Source: a virus. Taken from it: a DNA stretch of 32,576 bases. A program made the position numbers and the translations under genes. The stretch's first letter is position 1, and each line of letters opens with the position of its first letter. The DNA lies in IMG/VR virus record IMGVR_UViG_3300012920_006502, positions 1-32,576 of that record, one strand, 5' to 3'. Below the pieces are notes generated by a model. The model was not told the DNA's origin. It saw nothing but the letters and a program-made list of their open reading frames with translations, and ran no database searches. Of the stretch, positions 22,169-27,831 are shown in pieces.

Positions 22169-22561
22169 ATGCGTATAAGTGAAATTGTAGAAGGCACACG
22201 TTGCTGGAAAGGATATGAAAAGAAAGGGATGAAGACTATGTTTGGCAAGAGAGTGCCAAACTGTGTTAAACGTGAGTCTGTTGATTTTTGTATTAATTGC
22301 AATGAACTTATATTTGATGAAACAGTAACTGAAGACCTACGCAAATGGTTTAAAGATAAATGGGTGCGTATGGGTCCAAAGGGAAAAATCAGAGGTTCTT
22401 GTGGAGGCAAATCAAAAGGCGAAGGTAAGCCTAAATGTTTGCCAGCAAAGAAAGCATATGCACTAGGCAAAAAAGGTAGAGCCAAAGCAGCAAGAAGAAA
22501 ACGTAGAGAAGATCCTAATCCTAATAGACGCGGTAAAGCGAAGAATGTTAAGACAAAATGA
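22169..22561 (+). CDS. small basic Cys-rich late protein (predicted packaged)
   Basis: A 130-residue, very basic protein. The N-terminus MRISEIVEGTRCWKGYEKKG contains a possible prohead-protease site IVE/G. Next come CINCNELIF, then EDLRKWFKDKWVRMGPKGK and CGGKSKGEGKPKCLPAKKAY, with a repeated-Arg tail (KAARRKRREDPNPNRRGK). The RKWFKDKWV...KGEGKPKC.PAKKA core recurs in marine phage proteins and may be a DUF6321-type domain, from memory. Six Cys suggest metal binding. It fits a DNA-condensing internal protein; that is inference. Confidence 0.6.
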   Translation: MRISEIVEGTRCWKGYEKKGMKTMFGKRVPNCVKRESVDFCINCNELIFDETVTEDLRKWFKDKWVRMGPKGKIRGSCGGKSKGEGKPKCLPAKKAYALGKKGRAKAARRKRREDPNPNRRGKAKNVKTK

Positions 22562-22758
22562 CACTAGAAGAATTAAAAAGGTTAGCAGGTATCTACGAAC
22601 GTCATGGTTGGAAAGCATATGACGGACCAAACTTGTCTATTACAGGAACTGAGAAGCAGTACTTAGAAAAGAAACATGACATCCAACCAGGAACTCCTGA
22701 ATGGTTTAAGTTATGGTTTTCATTACCTAAGTTAACAGGCGAGAAACCAGTAGAATGA
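22558..22758 (+). CDS. small protein, function unknown
   Basis: A 66-residue protein linked to both neighbours by 4-base ATGA overlaps. It begins MTLEELKRLAGIYERHGWKA and continues GTEKQYLEKKHDIQPGTPEW, then FKLWFSLPKLTGEKPVE. The LEELKRLAGI opening is a motif seen at the N-termini or cleavage regions of small phage virion proteins. No Cys or membrane segment is present. Tight coupling suggests it belongs to the same virion-associated set. Confidence 0.6.
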   Translation: MTLEELKRLAGIYERHGWKAYDGPNLSITGTEKQYLEKKHDIQPGTPEWFKLWFSLPKLTGEKPVE

Positions 22759-23909
22759 GAGCGCATCAATTCATATCAGAAAAAGCAGTCAGCAAAAAAC
22801 AACAGCAATTTTTTGGCATTGTAAGAGCAATGCAGAAAGGCGATATGAAAAAGAGTGGTGAAGCAGGTGAAGTTGCTAAGGATATTTCAAAAGCAGATGC
22901 AAAAGATTTTGCTAAAACAAAACACAAAGGATTACCGACAAAGAAAACATCTGAAGAAGCAGCAGGTGTTGGTATTGTTACAAAACAAAATGCTACCGCA
23001 GACGTTCCTGTAGGTGGTGAATATATGAATGTTAAAAAACTGTTTCCTAAGAAAAAGAAAAAGAAAACATATGAAGATATGTTTAAAGGGCTAAATCCAA
23101 AGTCAGAAATATATGTTGACATGGATGGAGTTCTAGCAGACTTCTTCGGCGAATGGAAAAAACTAGTTGGTAAAGATTGGCGCGAACTAGACAAAGACGA
23201 GATTGAACCTGCATTAAAAAAAATTAGAGACGAGGATAAATTTTGGTTAAACATTCCTCTAACATCAAACGCAAAGAACCTACTTGGTATTATCAAACAA
23301 GTTAAAGGCGACTACAAGATTCTAAGTTCTCCACTAGCAAATGATCCTAATTCGGAACCACATAAGCGTGAGTGGATTGAAAAGAACCTAGACTTCTTTC
23401 CACCAACTGAAGTCATCATAACTAAGGATAAGGCGAAGTATGCAACCAACCCCGACGGCACACCTAATATCCTTATTGACGATTATGGTGTTAACATAGC
23501 AGCGTGGGAAAGTGCCGGAGGCATAGGGTTCAAGCATAAGGATCATAAATTTGAAAGAACTGCTAAAAAACTTAAAGCAGAAATAGAAGAAAGTTTTCAA
23601 CATCTGATAAGAGAATATATAGAAGAAGGTTGGAGTGCAAAATACAAAAAAAGTATTAATTGCTCTAATCCAAAAGGATTTAGTCAAAAAGCACATTGCG
23701 CAGGACGCAAGAAAAATGAAGACATTGAAGAAAATTTTGCTGACGGTAAAAAGAAAGGCAAAAGTAGACCAGGGCGTGTAAAACGTTCAGGTGCTAGTTG
23801 TAACGGGTCCGTTACATCATTACGTAAAAAAGCAAAGAACGCATCAGGTGAGCGTGCAAAGATGTACCACTGGTGTGCTAATATGAAAAGCGGGAAGAAA
23901 AAGAAATAA
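22755..23909 (+). CDS. fusion protein: DUF3008-like, HAD nucleotidase, basic Cys modules
   Basis: A 384-residue modular protein. Residues 1-10 are MRAHQFISEK, resembling the T4 internal-protein leader (MKTYQEFIxE). Residues 12-65 (VSKKQQQFFGIVRAMQKGDM, then KDFAKTKHKGLP) match a small phage domain I recall as DUF3008. A Lys-rich linker (KKLFPKKKKKK) follows. Residues about 117-265 are a HAD-fold domain like 5'(3')-deoxyribonucleotidases: IYVDMDGVLADFFGEW with Asp122 and Asp124, KILSSPLAN, and NILIDDYGVNIAAWE with Asp242 and Asp243. The C-terminus holds two Cys modules, WSAKYKKSINCSNPKGFSQK and ASGERAKMYHWCANMKSG. Such a nucleotidase could dephosphorylate dNMPs; the fusion to packaging-like modules is unusual. 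Confidence 0.75.
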   Translation: MRAHQFISEKAVSKKQQQFFGIVRAMQKGDMKKSGEAGEVAKDISKADAKDFAKTKHKGLPTKKTSEEAAGVGIVTKQNATADVPVGGEYMNVKKLFPKKKKKKTYEDMFKGLNPKSEIYVDMDGVLADFFGEWKKLVGKDWRELDKDEIEPALKKIRDEDKFWLNIPLTSNAKNLLGIIKQVKGDYKILSSPLANDPNSEPHKREWIEKNLDFFPPTEVIITKDKAKYATNPDGTPNILIDDYGVNIAAWESAGGIGFKHKDHKFERTAKKLKAEIEESFQHLIREYIEEGWSAKYKKSINCSNPKGFSQKAHCAGRKKNEDIEENFADGKKKGKSRPGRVKRSGASCNGSVTSLRKKAKNASGERAKMYHWCANMKSGKKKK

Positions 23910-24109
23910 TGTTTAGTAAGCAATGTAAACTACACCTAGAGAAAGTAGGTGAAACTGGCCTACAGCATATGGTTAAAGCACTTAAGACTGCTGTTAAACT
24001 GCAATGTTTGGTGCCAGCATTAATTATACACAGTGTTGCTCCAAGATTCTTTACAAATACAGCATCACATGTAATGAAGGATATATTAGATGGAAGAGAT
24101 AGACATTAA
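23909..24109 (+). CDS. small conserved phage protein
   Basis: A 66-residue protein sharing one base with the preceding stop (TAATG). The sequence MFSKQCKLHLEKVGETGLQH, then MVKALKTAVKLQCLVPALII and HSVAPRFFTNTASHVMKDIL, matches a small family I recall from marine phages (DUF6356, from memory). The central AVKLQCLVPALIIHSVAP is moderately hydrophobic and may be a membrane-associating helix. Two Cys are present. Function is unknown. Its end overlaps the short ORF at 24090 by 20 bases. Confidence 0.65.
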   Translation: MFSKQCKLHLEKVGETGLQHMVKALKTAVKLQCLVPALIIHSVAPRFFTNTASHVMKDILDGRDRH

Positions 24110-24215
24110 GCATTATGTTGCTAAAATTAAGGAACACGATGAAAAACGTCTTAGTTTTAATGAGCGTATGGCTTATTGGAAAAGGTATCTAGAGGAACGT
24201 CAACAGGATAAATAG
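24090..24215 (+). CDS. 41-residue helical protein
   Basis: A short ORF filling the gap between the genes at 23909 and 24220. AAGGA (about 24077-24081) lies at good distance from its ATG, which overlaps the previous gene by 20 bases. The protein is MEEIDIKHYVAKIKEHDEKR followed by LSFNERMAYWKRYLEERQQD and a final K, a charged amphipathic helix. Its stop TAG overlaps the late box at 24207. Good ribosome site, gap-filling position and composition support it. Function is unknown. Confidence 0.6.
   Translation: MEEIDIKHYVAKIKEHDEKRLSFNERMAYWKRYLEERQQDK
24207..24214 (+). promoter_or_regulatory. late promoter box GATAAATA with almost no leader
   Basis: An exact GATAAATA. The following ATG (24220) is 6 bases after the box end, near the predicted transcription start. 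Only a weak AGG lies upstream, 12 bases away and inside the promoter. The upstream gene's stop codon overlaps the box end. Confidence 0.65.
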
Positions 24216-24219
24216 TATT

Positions 24220-24657
24220 ATGAGACTTAAAGAATTATTTGTAGAAGATAGTAGAACATCTATCACTAAAGATAAAGAAGATTATATAGCAAAGCGTAAA
24301 GCATTGCAGGATATCCAGTTGGATCCTGAAACACACAAAAGCGAAAAGTTAAAGAAAGAGCTTATGCGCAGAAAGTTTGAATTAGAGAAAGAAGCAGGTG
24401 AAAAAGGATATAAAAGCGAATCAGCAACAGCAGGTGCTACATCATCAGGAAACATTGCTAGTGTTGAAGCACCGCATTTAAGTCCAGGTAAAGCACGTGG
24501 TAAAAAGTCATATACAGGCAGTCCTTGGGGCGGTAAGTCGGGCACAAAAGCACCACCTCAACCAACAGTAAAACAACCTAAAAAAGGCGACGGAACAGCA
24601 GTAAACGCACTAGATATGAAAAATAGCATATTTGGAGAGAACCCGGTAAGAAGATAA
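24220..24657 (+). CDS. predicted packaged internal head protein
   Basis: A 145-residue protein beginning MRLKELFVEDSRTSIT, nearly the same leader as the genes at 20205 (MRLNELFSP) and 20530 (MKIRELFEDD). The middle is a long charged helix (RKALQDIQLDPETHKSEKLK, KKELMRRKFELEKEAG). The C-terminal half is Gly/Ser/Pro/Lys-rich and probably disordered: ATAGATSSGNIASVEAPHL, SPGKARGKKSYTGSPWGGK. It ends SIFGENPVRR. The layout of leader, helix and basic disordered tail is what T4-type internal proteins look like. The stop TAA is part of the next late promoter. Confidence 0.65.
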   Translation: MRLKELFVEDSRTSITKDKEDYIAKRKALQDIQLDPETHKSEKLKKELMRRKFELEKEAGEKGYKSESATAGATSSGNIASVEAPHLSPGKARGKKSYTGSPWGGKSGTKAPPQPTVKQPKKGDGTAVNALDMKNSIFGENPVRR

Positions 24658-24660
24658 ATA
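24653..24660 (+). promoter_or_regulatory. T4-type late promoter box GATAAATA
   Basis: An exact GATAAATA followed by C, with TAA (24655-24657) serving as the stop codon of the preceding gene. The ATG at 24684 is 24 bases downstream, with AGAGGAA between, so this transcript has a normal leader. Confidence 0.75.
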
Positions 24661-24683
24661 CTTACTATAAAGAGGAAACTACT

Positions 24684-25736
24684 ATGGACTTTAGAAAAAT
24701 TATAACAAAAATGCACGAACTAGATCCTACTACGCCAGGTCAAGATCTACAGCATTTCACACAACTGGCGGAATCAACAGGTATTGCGCTAGGTGCTAAA
24801 GAAGTAGTTACTGAAGCAGCAAAACCAGATTACATTGACATCGATGGCGACGGTGACAAGAAAGAGCCTATGAAGAAGGCTGTAAAAGATAAAAAAGATA
24901 AGAAAGAAAAAGTAAAAGAAGCAGCAGAAGGTAAAATGCCATCTAAAAAAGAAGTAATGAAATGTTGCAAAGATGGAATGAGCGTTGCTGAAATTTGCAA
25001 AAAATATCCAGATTGCGATCAGAAAAAATTAAAAGAGATGTGCAAAGACTGCAAAGAAGAAATGAAAGAGTCTGTTAACGAAGCAGAACAAATTATCAAA
25101 GCAGAAAAGAAAGCAAAAATGCCTAGCAAGAAAAGCATCTTAATGATGTGCAGCAAAGGTATGAGTGTCAAAGAAATGTGTGAAGCACATCCAGACTGCG
25201 ATCAAAAGAAACTTAAAGAAATGTGCGAAGCATGCATGGAAGAATACAAAGCAAAGAAAAACGAATCAGTTAGTTTTGTAGACATGGATGGCGAAATTGT
25301 TGAAGCAAAAAGTGCTGCGCAAAAGAAAGCACAAGAAAAGTTTAAGAACATGGTAAAAGGCAAAAAGTCCGATGATAAAGAAATGGACGAAGGTGCCTAT
25401 GGTAAAAAGAAAAAACCAGTTAAAGAATCTGTAGAAACTAAAATGTCATTCGTTGACATGTATAAGATAGTTAAAGAAAGTGGTGGACAGCAAGCCATTG
25501 ATCCTATGGACGATGTGTTATGGACATGGGCAAACAGAGTTGCTGTAACAAAAGTTGAAGAGACTAATAAACAAGAAATCTTCGCTGCTATGCTTTATGA
25601 AAGAAACGGCGGACGTTTTGAAATGTATGACGTTGTGGAAAAAGGCTTAACAGAAGGCAAAGACTGCAACTGTGGTCCAGATTGTGCTTGCAAAGGTAAT
25701 TGCGAACCAAACTGTAACTGCGGTCCAGAATGTTAA
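24684..25736 (+). CDS. late protein with duplicated Cys domain and metallothionein-like tail
   Basis: A 350-residue Lys/Glu-rich protein. A DIDGDGDKKEPMKKA segment (about 52-66) looks like a dockerin or EF-hand-type Ca-binding loop. A 61-residue unit is duplicated: MPSKKEVMKCCKDGMSVAEI (from Met85) and MPSKKSILMMCSKGMSVKEM (from Met146), each followed by a P-D-C-D-Q-K-K-L-K-E-M-C stretch. Two further short segments share SFVDM (about 195 and 255). Residues 327-350 hold eight Cys in 24 residues, in CNCGPDCAC, then CEPNCNCGPEC, as in metallothioneins. It probably binds metal. AGAGGAA and a late promoter precede the ATG, and a strong terminator follows. The role is unknown; a packaged metal-binding protein is possible. 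Confidence 0.7.
   Translation: MDFRKIITKMHELDPTTPGQDLQHFTQLAESTGIALGAKEVVTEAAKPDYIDIDGDGDKKEPMKKAVKDKKDKKEKVKEAAEGKMPSKKEVMKCCKDGMSVAEICKKYPDCDQKKLKEMCKDCKEEMKESVNEAEQIIKAEKKAKMPSKKSILMMCSKGMSVKEMCEAHPDCDQKKLKEMCEACMEEYKAKKNESVSFVDMDGEIVEAKSAAQKKAQEKFKNMVKGKKSDDKEMDEGAYGKKKKPVKESVETKMSFVDMYKIVKESGGQQAIDPMDDVLWTWANRVAVTKVEETNKQEIFAAMLYERNGGRFEMYDVVEKGLTEGKDCNCGPDCACKGNCEPNCNCGPEC
24933..25259 (+). repeat. internal tandem duplication, period 61 codons
   Basis: Two copies of a roughly 48-residue helical Cys unit start at about 24933 and 25116, 183 bases apart. Shared residues include K-M-P-S-K-K, G-M-S-V, and D-C-D-Q-K-K-L-K-E-M-C. The copies differ at many codons, so the duplication is old and under protein-level selection. 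Confidence 0.75.
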
Positions 25737-25758
25737 CAGTAAAATAATTTTAATAATT

Positions 25759-25788
25759 AAAGCCGGTAATCAACTGCCGGCTTTTTTT
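25759..25788 (+). terminator. strong rho-independent terminator
   Basis: The 8-bp stem AAAGCCGG (25759-25766) / CCGGCTTT (25777-25784) with a 10-base loop runs into a seven-T tract (25782-25788). It closes the late block ending with the Cys-rich protein. It is the clearest terminator in the window. Confidence 0.9.
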
Positions 25789-25792
25789 ATGA

Positions 25793-25800
25793 CTTAAATA
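25793..25800 (+). promoter_or_regulatory. probable late promoter box CTTAAATA, no leader
   Basis: CTTAAATA followed by C keeps the TAAATAC core. It is squeezed between the terminator T-tract (ending 25788) and the ATG at 25806. Any transcript that starts between terminator and gene must begin at or very near the ATG. Confidence 0.5.
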
Positions 25801-25805
25801 CCTTT

Positions 25806-26339
25806 ATGTTAACAGTTTTAGATCAACCATTAAACATTATAGGTAATGCTGAAAGCATATTTTCCAAAAGTAATGGACACATTATTGACAGTCTTCCTAC
25901 TGTAAGATTTAACAGGGCTGAAATAATTGATACCAACTCACAAGGAAGTAGATGGGATTTCTTAGCATCGAGCGAAATAAACACTTTTGAAAAATATAAT
26001 GCTGAGACTCCAAAGTTTCATACACTTATTTTTACACCAAACAAACAAGAATTTGAATACAAAATAAGGAAAGTAAAATTTAAAGCAAAGCAACTAAAAC
26101 TACCTTTGTTTCAATCACAATGGTTACAGAATATGCTAGATGCGCCGCCATCAACAGGATTACAAATCTTGCATTATCTAAGCGAAAGTAACAATACTAA
26201 TGTTAATATTTTTGGTTTTGATTTTAAAGAAACTAAGACTTTTTATGAAACAAGAAACAAAGGAAAACACGATTACGATAAAGAAAAACATTTTATATTA
26301 AATTTAGTTGATAAAAATGGTTGGAAAATTTATAGGTAA
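25806..26339 (+). CDS. GT29 (sialyltransferase-family)-like glycosyltransferase
   Basis: A 177-residue protein with the sialyltransferase motifs in order. Motif L-like: IIGNAESIFSKSNGHIIDSL (11-30), then VRFNRAEI (33-40), like VVGNSG...IDS...VIRFNRAP. Motif S-like: PSTGLQILHYL (115-125) with NIFGFDF. Motif VS-like: HDYDKEKHF (155-163), where His155 would be the catalytic base. GT29 enzymes use CMP-sialic acid. There is no membrane anchor, and at 177 residues it is shorter than animal enzymes (about 300-400). It stands alone, bounded by a terminator and by the sigma-70 promoter at 26343. It may decorate phage or host glycans; whether the donor is CMP-activated is unknown. Low-GC composition matches its neighbours. 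Confidence 0.75.
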   Translation: MLTVLDQPLNIIGNAESIFSKSNGHIIDSLPTVRFNRAEIIDTNSQGSRWDFLASSEINTFEKYNAETPKFHTLIFTPNKQEFEYKIRKVKFKAKQLKLPLFQSQWLQNMLDAPPSTGLQILHYLSESNNTNVNIFGFDFKETKTFYETRNKGKHDYDKEKHFILNLVDKNGWKIYR

Positions 26340-26342
26340 GTG

Positions 26343-26371
26343 TTGACACACGCTTAGTAATAATGTATAAT
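26343..26371 (+). promoter_or_regulatory. near-perfect host sigma-70 promoter
   Basis: TTGACA at 26343-26348 and TATAAT at 26366-26371, 17 bases apart. The start would lie near 26378, giving a short leader with AGGAG before the ATG at 26396. It begins a second early transcription unit (DsbA-like gene onwards). Confidence 0.85.
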
Positions 26372-26395
26372 AACAACTCAAACTAGGAGAATAAT

Positions 26396-26686
26396 ATGTC
26401 AAGAAGTTATGGACCAGAAGAAAAAGCAAAATTAGAAAGGCTAATTAGCGAAGGTTCAAATGTACTACGTGAAGTAGAAGATTTGAACGAAGGACTTAAG
26501 GATACTGTAAAAGCAGTAGCAGAAGAACTACAAATCAAACCAAGCACAATTAATAAAGCAATTAAAATTGCACACAAGGGTGATTGGGCAAAGCATGAAG
26601 AAGAATGGAACGATATTGAAGGCATTTTAGGTATAACTAAAAATTTGCCTGATGACGTTTCGGGACCACGTGCGGATGACGCATAA
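26396..26686 (+). CDS. DsbA-like dsDNA-binding protein
   Basis: A 96-residue charged helical protein. The N-terminal helix is YGPEEKAKLERLISEGSNVL. The core is TVKAVAEELQIKPSTINKAI followed by HKGDWAKHEEEWNDIEGIL, resembling T4 DsbA (89 residues), in which a similar helix pair ends in a K..D/E...E..E segment before the last helix. T4 DsbA binds double-stranded DNA and affects late-promoter activity. Here it follows a strong early promoter with AGGAG, consistent with production before the late switch. The match is by eye and moderate; a generic helix-turn-helix protein is the alternative. Confidence 0.55.
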   Translation: MSRSYGPEEKAKLERLISEGSNVLREVEDLNEGLKDTVKAVAEELQIKPSTINKAIKIAHKGDWAKHEEEWNDIEGILGITKNLPDDVSGPRADDA

Positions 26687-26968
26687 TTGGAAAAGATAAA
26701 ATCATTTTGGATTAACAGTTACCAAAGCGATAAAATTGCTTTTGGTTTTGAACTAGTTAGTTTTATTTTCACAGTTGCAGCAAGTTTAACACTTGCTATG
26801 ACAGCAATGGATCCAAACATGTTAATTGTGTATCCATTCTTTTTTGTAGGAAGTATTACTCAATGCTATGCATCTTTACGTAGAGGTGCTGCATGGGTAA
26901 CACTACTAACTTTTTACTTTGCTTGTGTTAATGTATTTGGATACGGTGTAGCAGCAAGTTGGTGGTAA
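26687..26968 (+). CDS. small three-TM membrane protein (paralogue group)
   Basis: A 93-residue protein with a TTG start placed directly after the preceding stop. Three hydrophobic helices: FGFELVSFIFTVAASLTLAM (about 19-38), MLIVYPFFFVGSITQCYASL (about 45-64), and WVTLLTFYFACVNVFGYGVA (about 70-89). Same size and layout as the genes at 8545 and 27497: helix, short N/P turn, helix with aromatic and Ser residues, short charged loop, helix with an N-x-Y/G end. No function is known; a small-metabolite half-transporter is one idea. Confidence 0.65.
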   Translation: MEKIKSFWINSYQSDKIAFGFELVSFIFTVAASLTLAMTAMDPNMLIVYPFFFVGSITQCYASLRRGAAWVTLLTFYFACVNVFGYGVAASWW

Positions 26969-26975
26969 AAATAAC

Positions 26976-27004
26976 TTGACAACATAATATAGTTGTGTTA
27001 CTAT
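26976..27004 (+). promoter_or_regulatory. sigma-70 promoter with extended -10, leaderless
   Basis: TTGACA (26976-26981), 17 bases, then TACTAT (26999-27004), preceded by TGT (26996-26998), an extended -10. The ATG at 27012 starts only 8 bases after the -10 end, so the predicted transcript begins at or one base before the start codon. No Shine-Dalgarno sequence is present. Confidence 0.7.
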
Positions 27005-27011
27005 TATAAAA

Positions 27012-27239
27012 ATGCCAAAACAAAGAAAGAGAACTAAAAAAGTGCAATACAAAGATGAATCACAATATGATCCTAAAAGGCACACTAAAACAAAAGGTGG
27101 CCTTGGTTTCGGAATGAAGAAAGGTATAAAGGATCTCGACTATGAAAATAGTGGTGTAAATTTAGCATCAGTATTTGGATGGGAAGTTCCTGAGCATCTC
27201 ATGCATATCAAAAAAGTTATTGATGAGCGAAATGGGTAA
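27012..27239 (+). CDS. small basic protein, function unknown
   Basis: A 75-residue protein: a Lys/Arg-rich N-terminus (MPKQRKRTKKVQYKDESQYD), then TKTKGGLGFGMKKGIKDLDY and NSGVNLASVFGWEVPEHLMH, ending KKVIDERNG. It is probably nucleic-acid binding in its first 25 residues. The start codon lies at the predicted +1 of a sigma-70 promoter. Its stop overlaps the next gene's start region by 17 bases. No family is recognised. Confidence 0.6.
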   Translation: MPKQRKRTKKVQYKDESQYDPKRHTKTKGGLGFGMKKGIKDLDYENSGVNLASVFGWEVPEHLMHIKKVIDERNG

Positions 27240-27516
27240 TACACTTATAGTTTCAAACCATATAGGACCAGGCGGTGAACCTGCTGATAGAATTTATGGT
27301 AATAACAACGGCAAGGTTAGATTAGTTAACGCAGATTATTCTGAATATAAAGGCAATATTACAAAAAAAAGTATTATTGTAAAATCGGCACTAGGTGACC
27401 ATAATATTAAATCATACATATATGTAACAGATGATGGCCGTTATTTTGATCGTGGTGGTATGCCTATTTTAAAACCTAATAATATTGAGCCAGATAATGA
27501 TGACACAACAGAGTAA
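27223..27516 (+). CDS. small protein, function unknown
   Basis: A 97-residue protein if read from ATG 27223 (MSEMGNTL), or 94 from ATG 27232; neither has a clear ribosome site, so translation is likely coupled. It appears beta-rich: NTLIVSNHIGPGGEPADRIY, GNNNGKVRLVNADYSEYKGN, KSIIVKSALGDHNIKSYIYV, then TDDGRYFDRGGMPILKP. The tail is acidic (EPDNDDTTE). No known motif is visible. Confidence 0.55.
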   Translation: MSEMGNTLIVSNHIGPGGEPADRIYGNNNGKVRLVNADYSEYKGNITKKSIIVKSALGDHNIKSYIYVTDDGRYFDRGGMPILKPNNIEPDNDDTTE

Positions 27517-27751
27517 ACCATATCAACCGCTGGCATGGGCAGGAACAACAGTTTTACTTTTTGCCGCTATGTTGATTTCAATGTTTCCTAATCAAATTTA
27601 TGGTGTATTTGGTTTCTTTTTTGCAAGTATCATTTGGACAATAGTTGGTGTGCTATGGAAAGAAAAAAGTTTAATTGTGCTAAATGGAGTATTGTCCTGC
27701 ATTTACACATACGGAGTCACAAAATACATTTACACTTTAGTGACAGGATAA
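27497..27751 (+). CDS. small three-TM membrane protein (paralogue group)
   Basis: An 84-residue protein from ATG 27497 (27500 is equally possible), overlapping the preceding gene by 20 bases. Helices: YQPLAWAGTTVLLFAAMLIS (about 9-28), IYGVFGFFFASIIWTIVGVL (about 33-52), and LNGVLSCIYTYGVTKYIYTL (about 61-80). FPNQIYG between the first two helices and WKEKS before the third mirror the layout of the proteins at 8545 and 26687. Function is unknown. It is the last gene before the DNA polymerase. Confidence 0.65.
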   Translation: MMTQQSKPYQPLAWAGTTVLLFAAMLISMFPNQIYGVFGFFFASIIWTIVGVLWKEKSLIVLNGVLSCIYTYGVTKYIYTLVTG

Positions 27752-27831
27752 GTAATTTAGAAGAAGGTATTGTCCGCCAAAAAGGACTTAATTGGTATTT
27801 GTCAGCCGCAAATGACATGTAAGGAGAACAA

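Noticed and set aside
22057-22485. Minus-strand ORF of 142 residues
   Set aside because: It is antisense to two basic late genes; its Pro/Leu/Phe-rich composition is what antisense of Lys/Gly-rich coding gives.
22766-23296. Minus-strand ORF of 176 residues
   Set aside because: It is antisense to the HAD fusion gene, whose catalytic motifs prove the plus strand is coding.
27634-27822. Plus-strand ORF of 62 residues overlapping the 27497 membrane gene
   Set aside because: Its first two thirds are out of frame with a clear membrane protein and look random (HLHIRSHKIHLHF). Only the last 22 codons look protein-like; these are kept as a low-interest finding.
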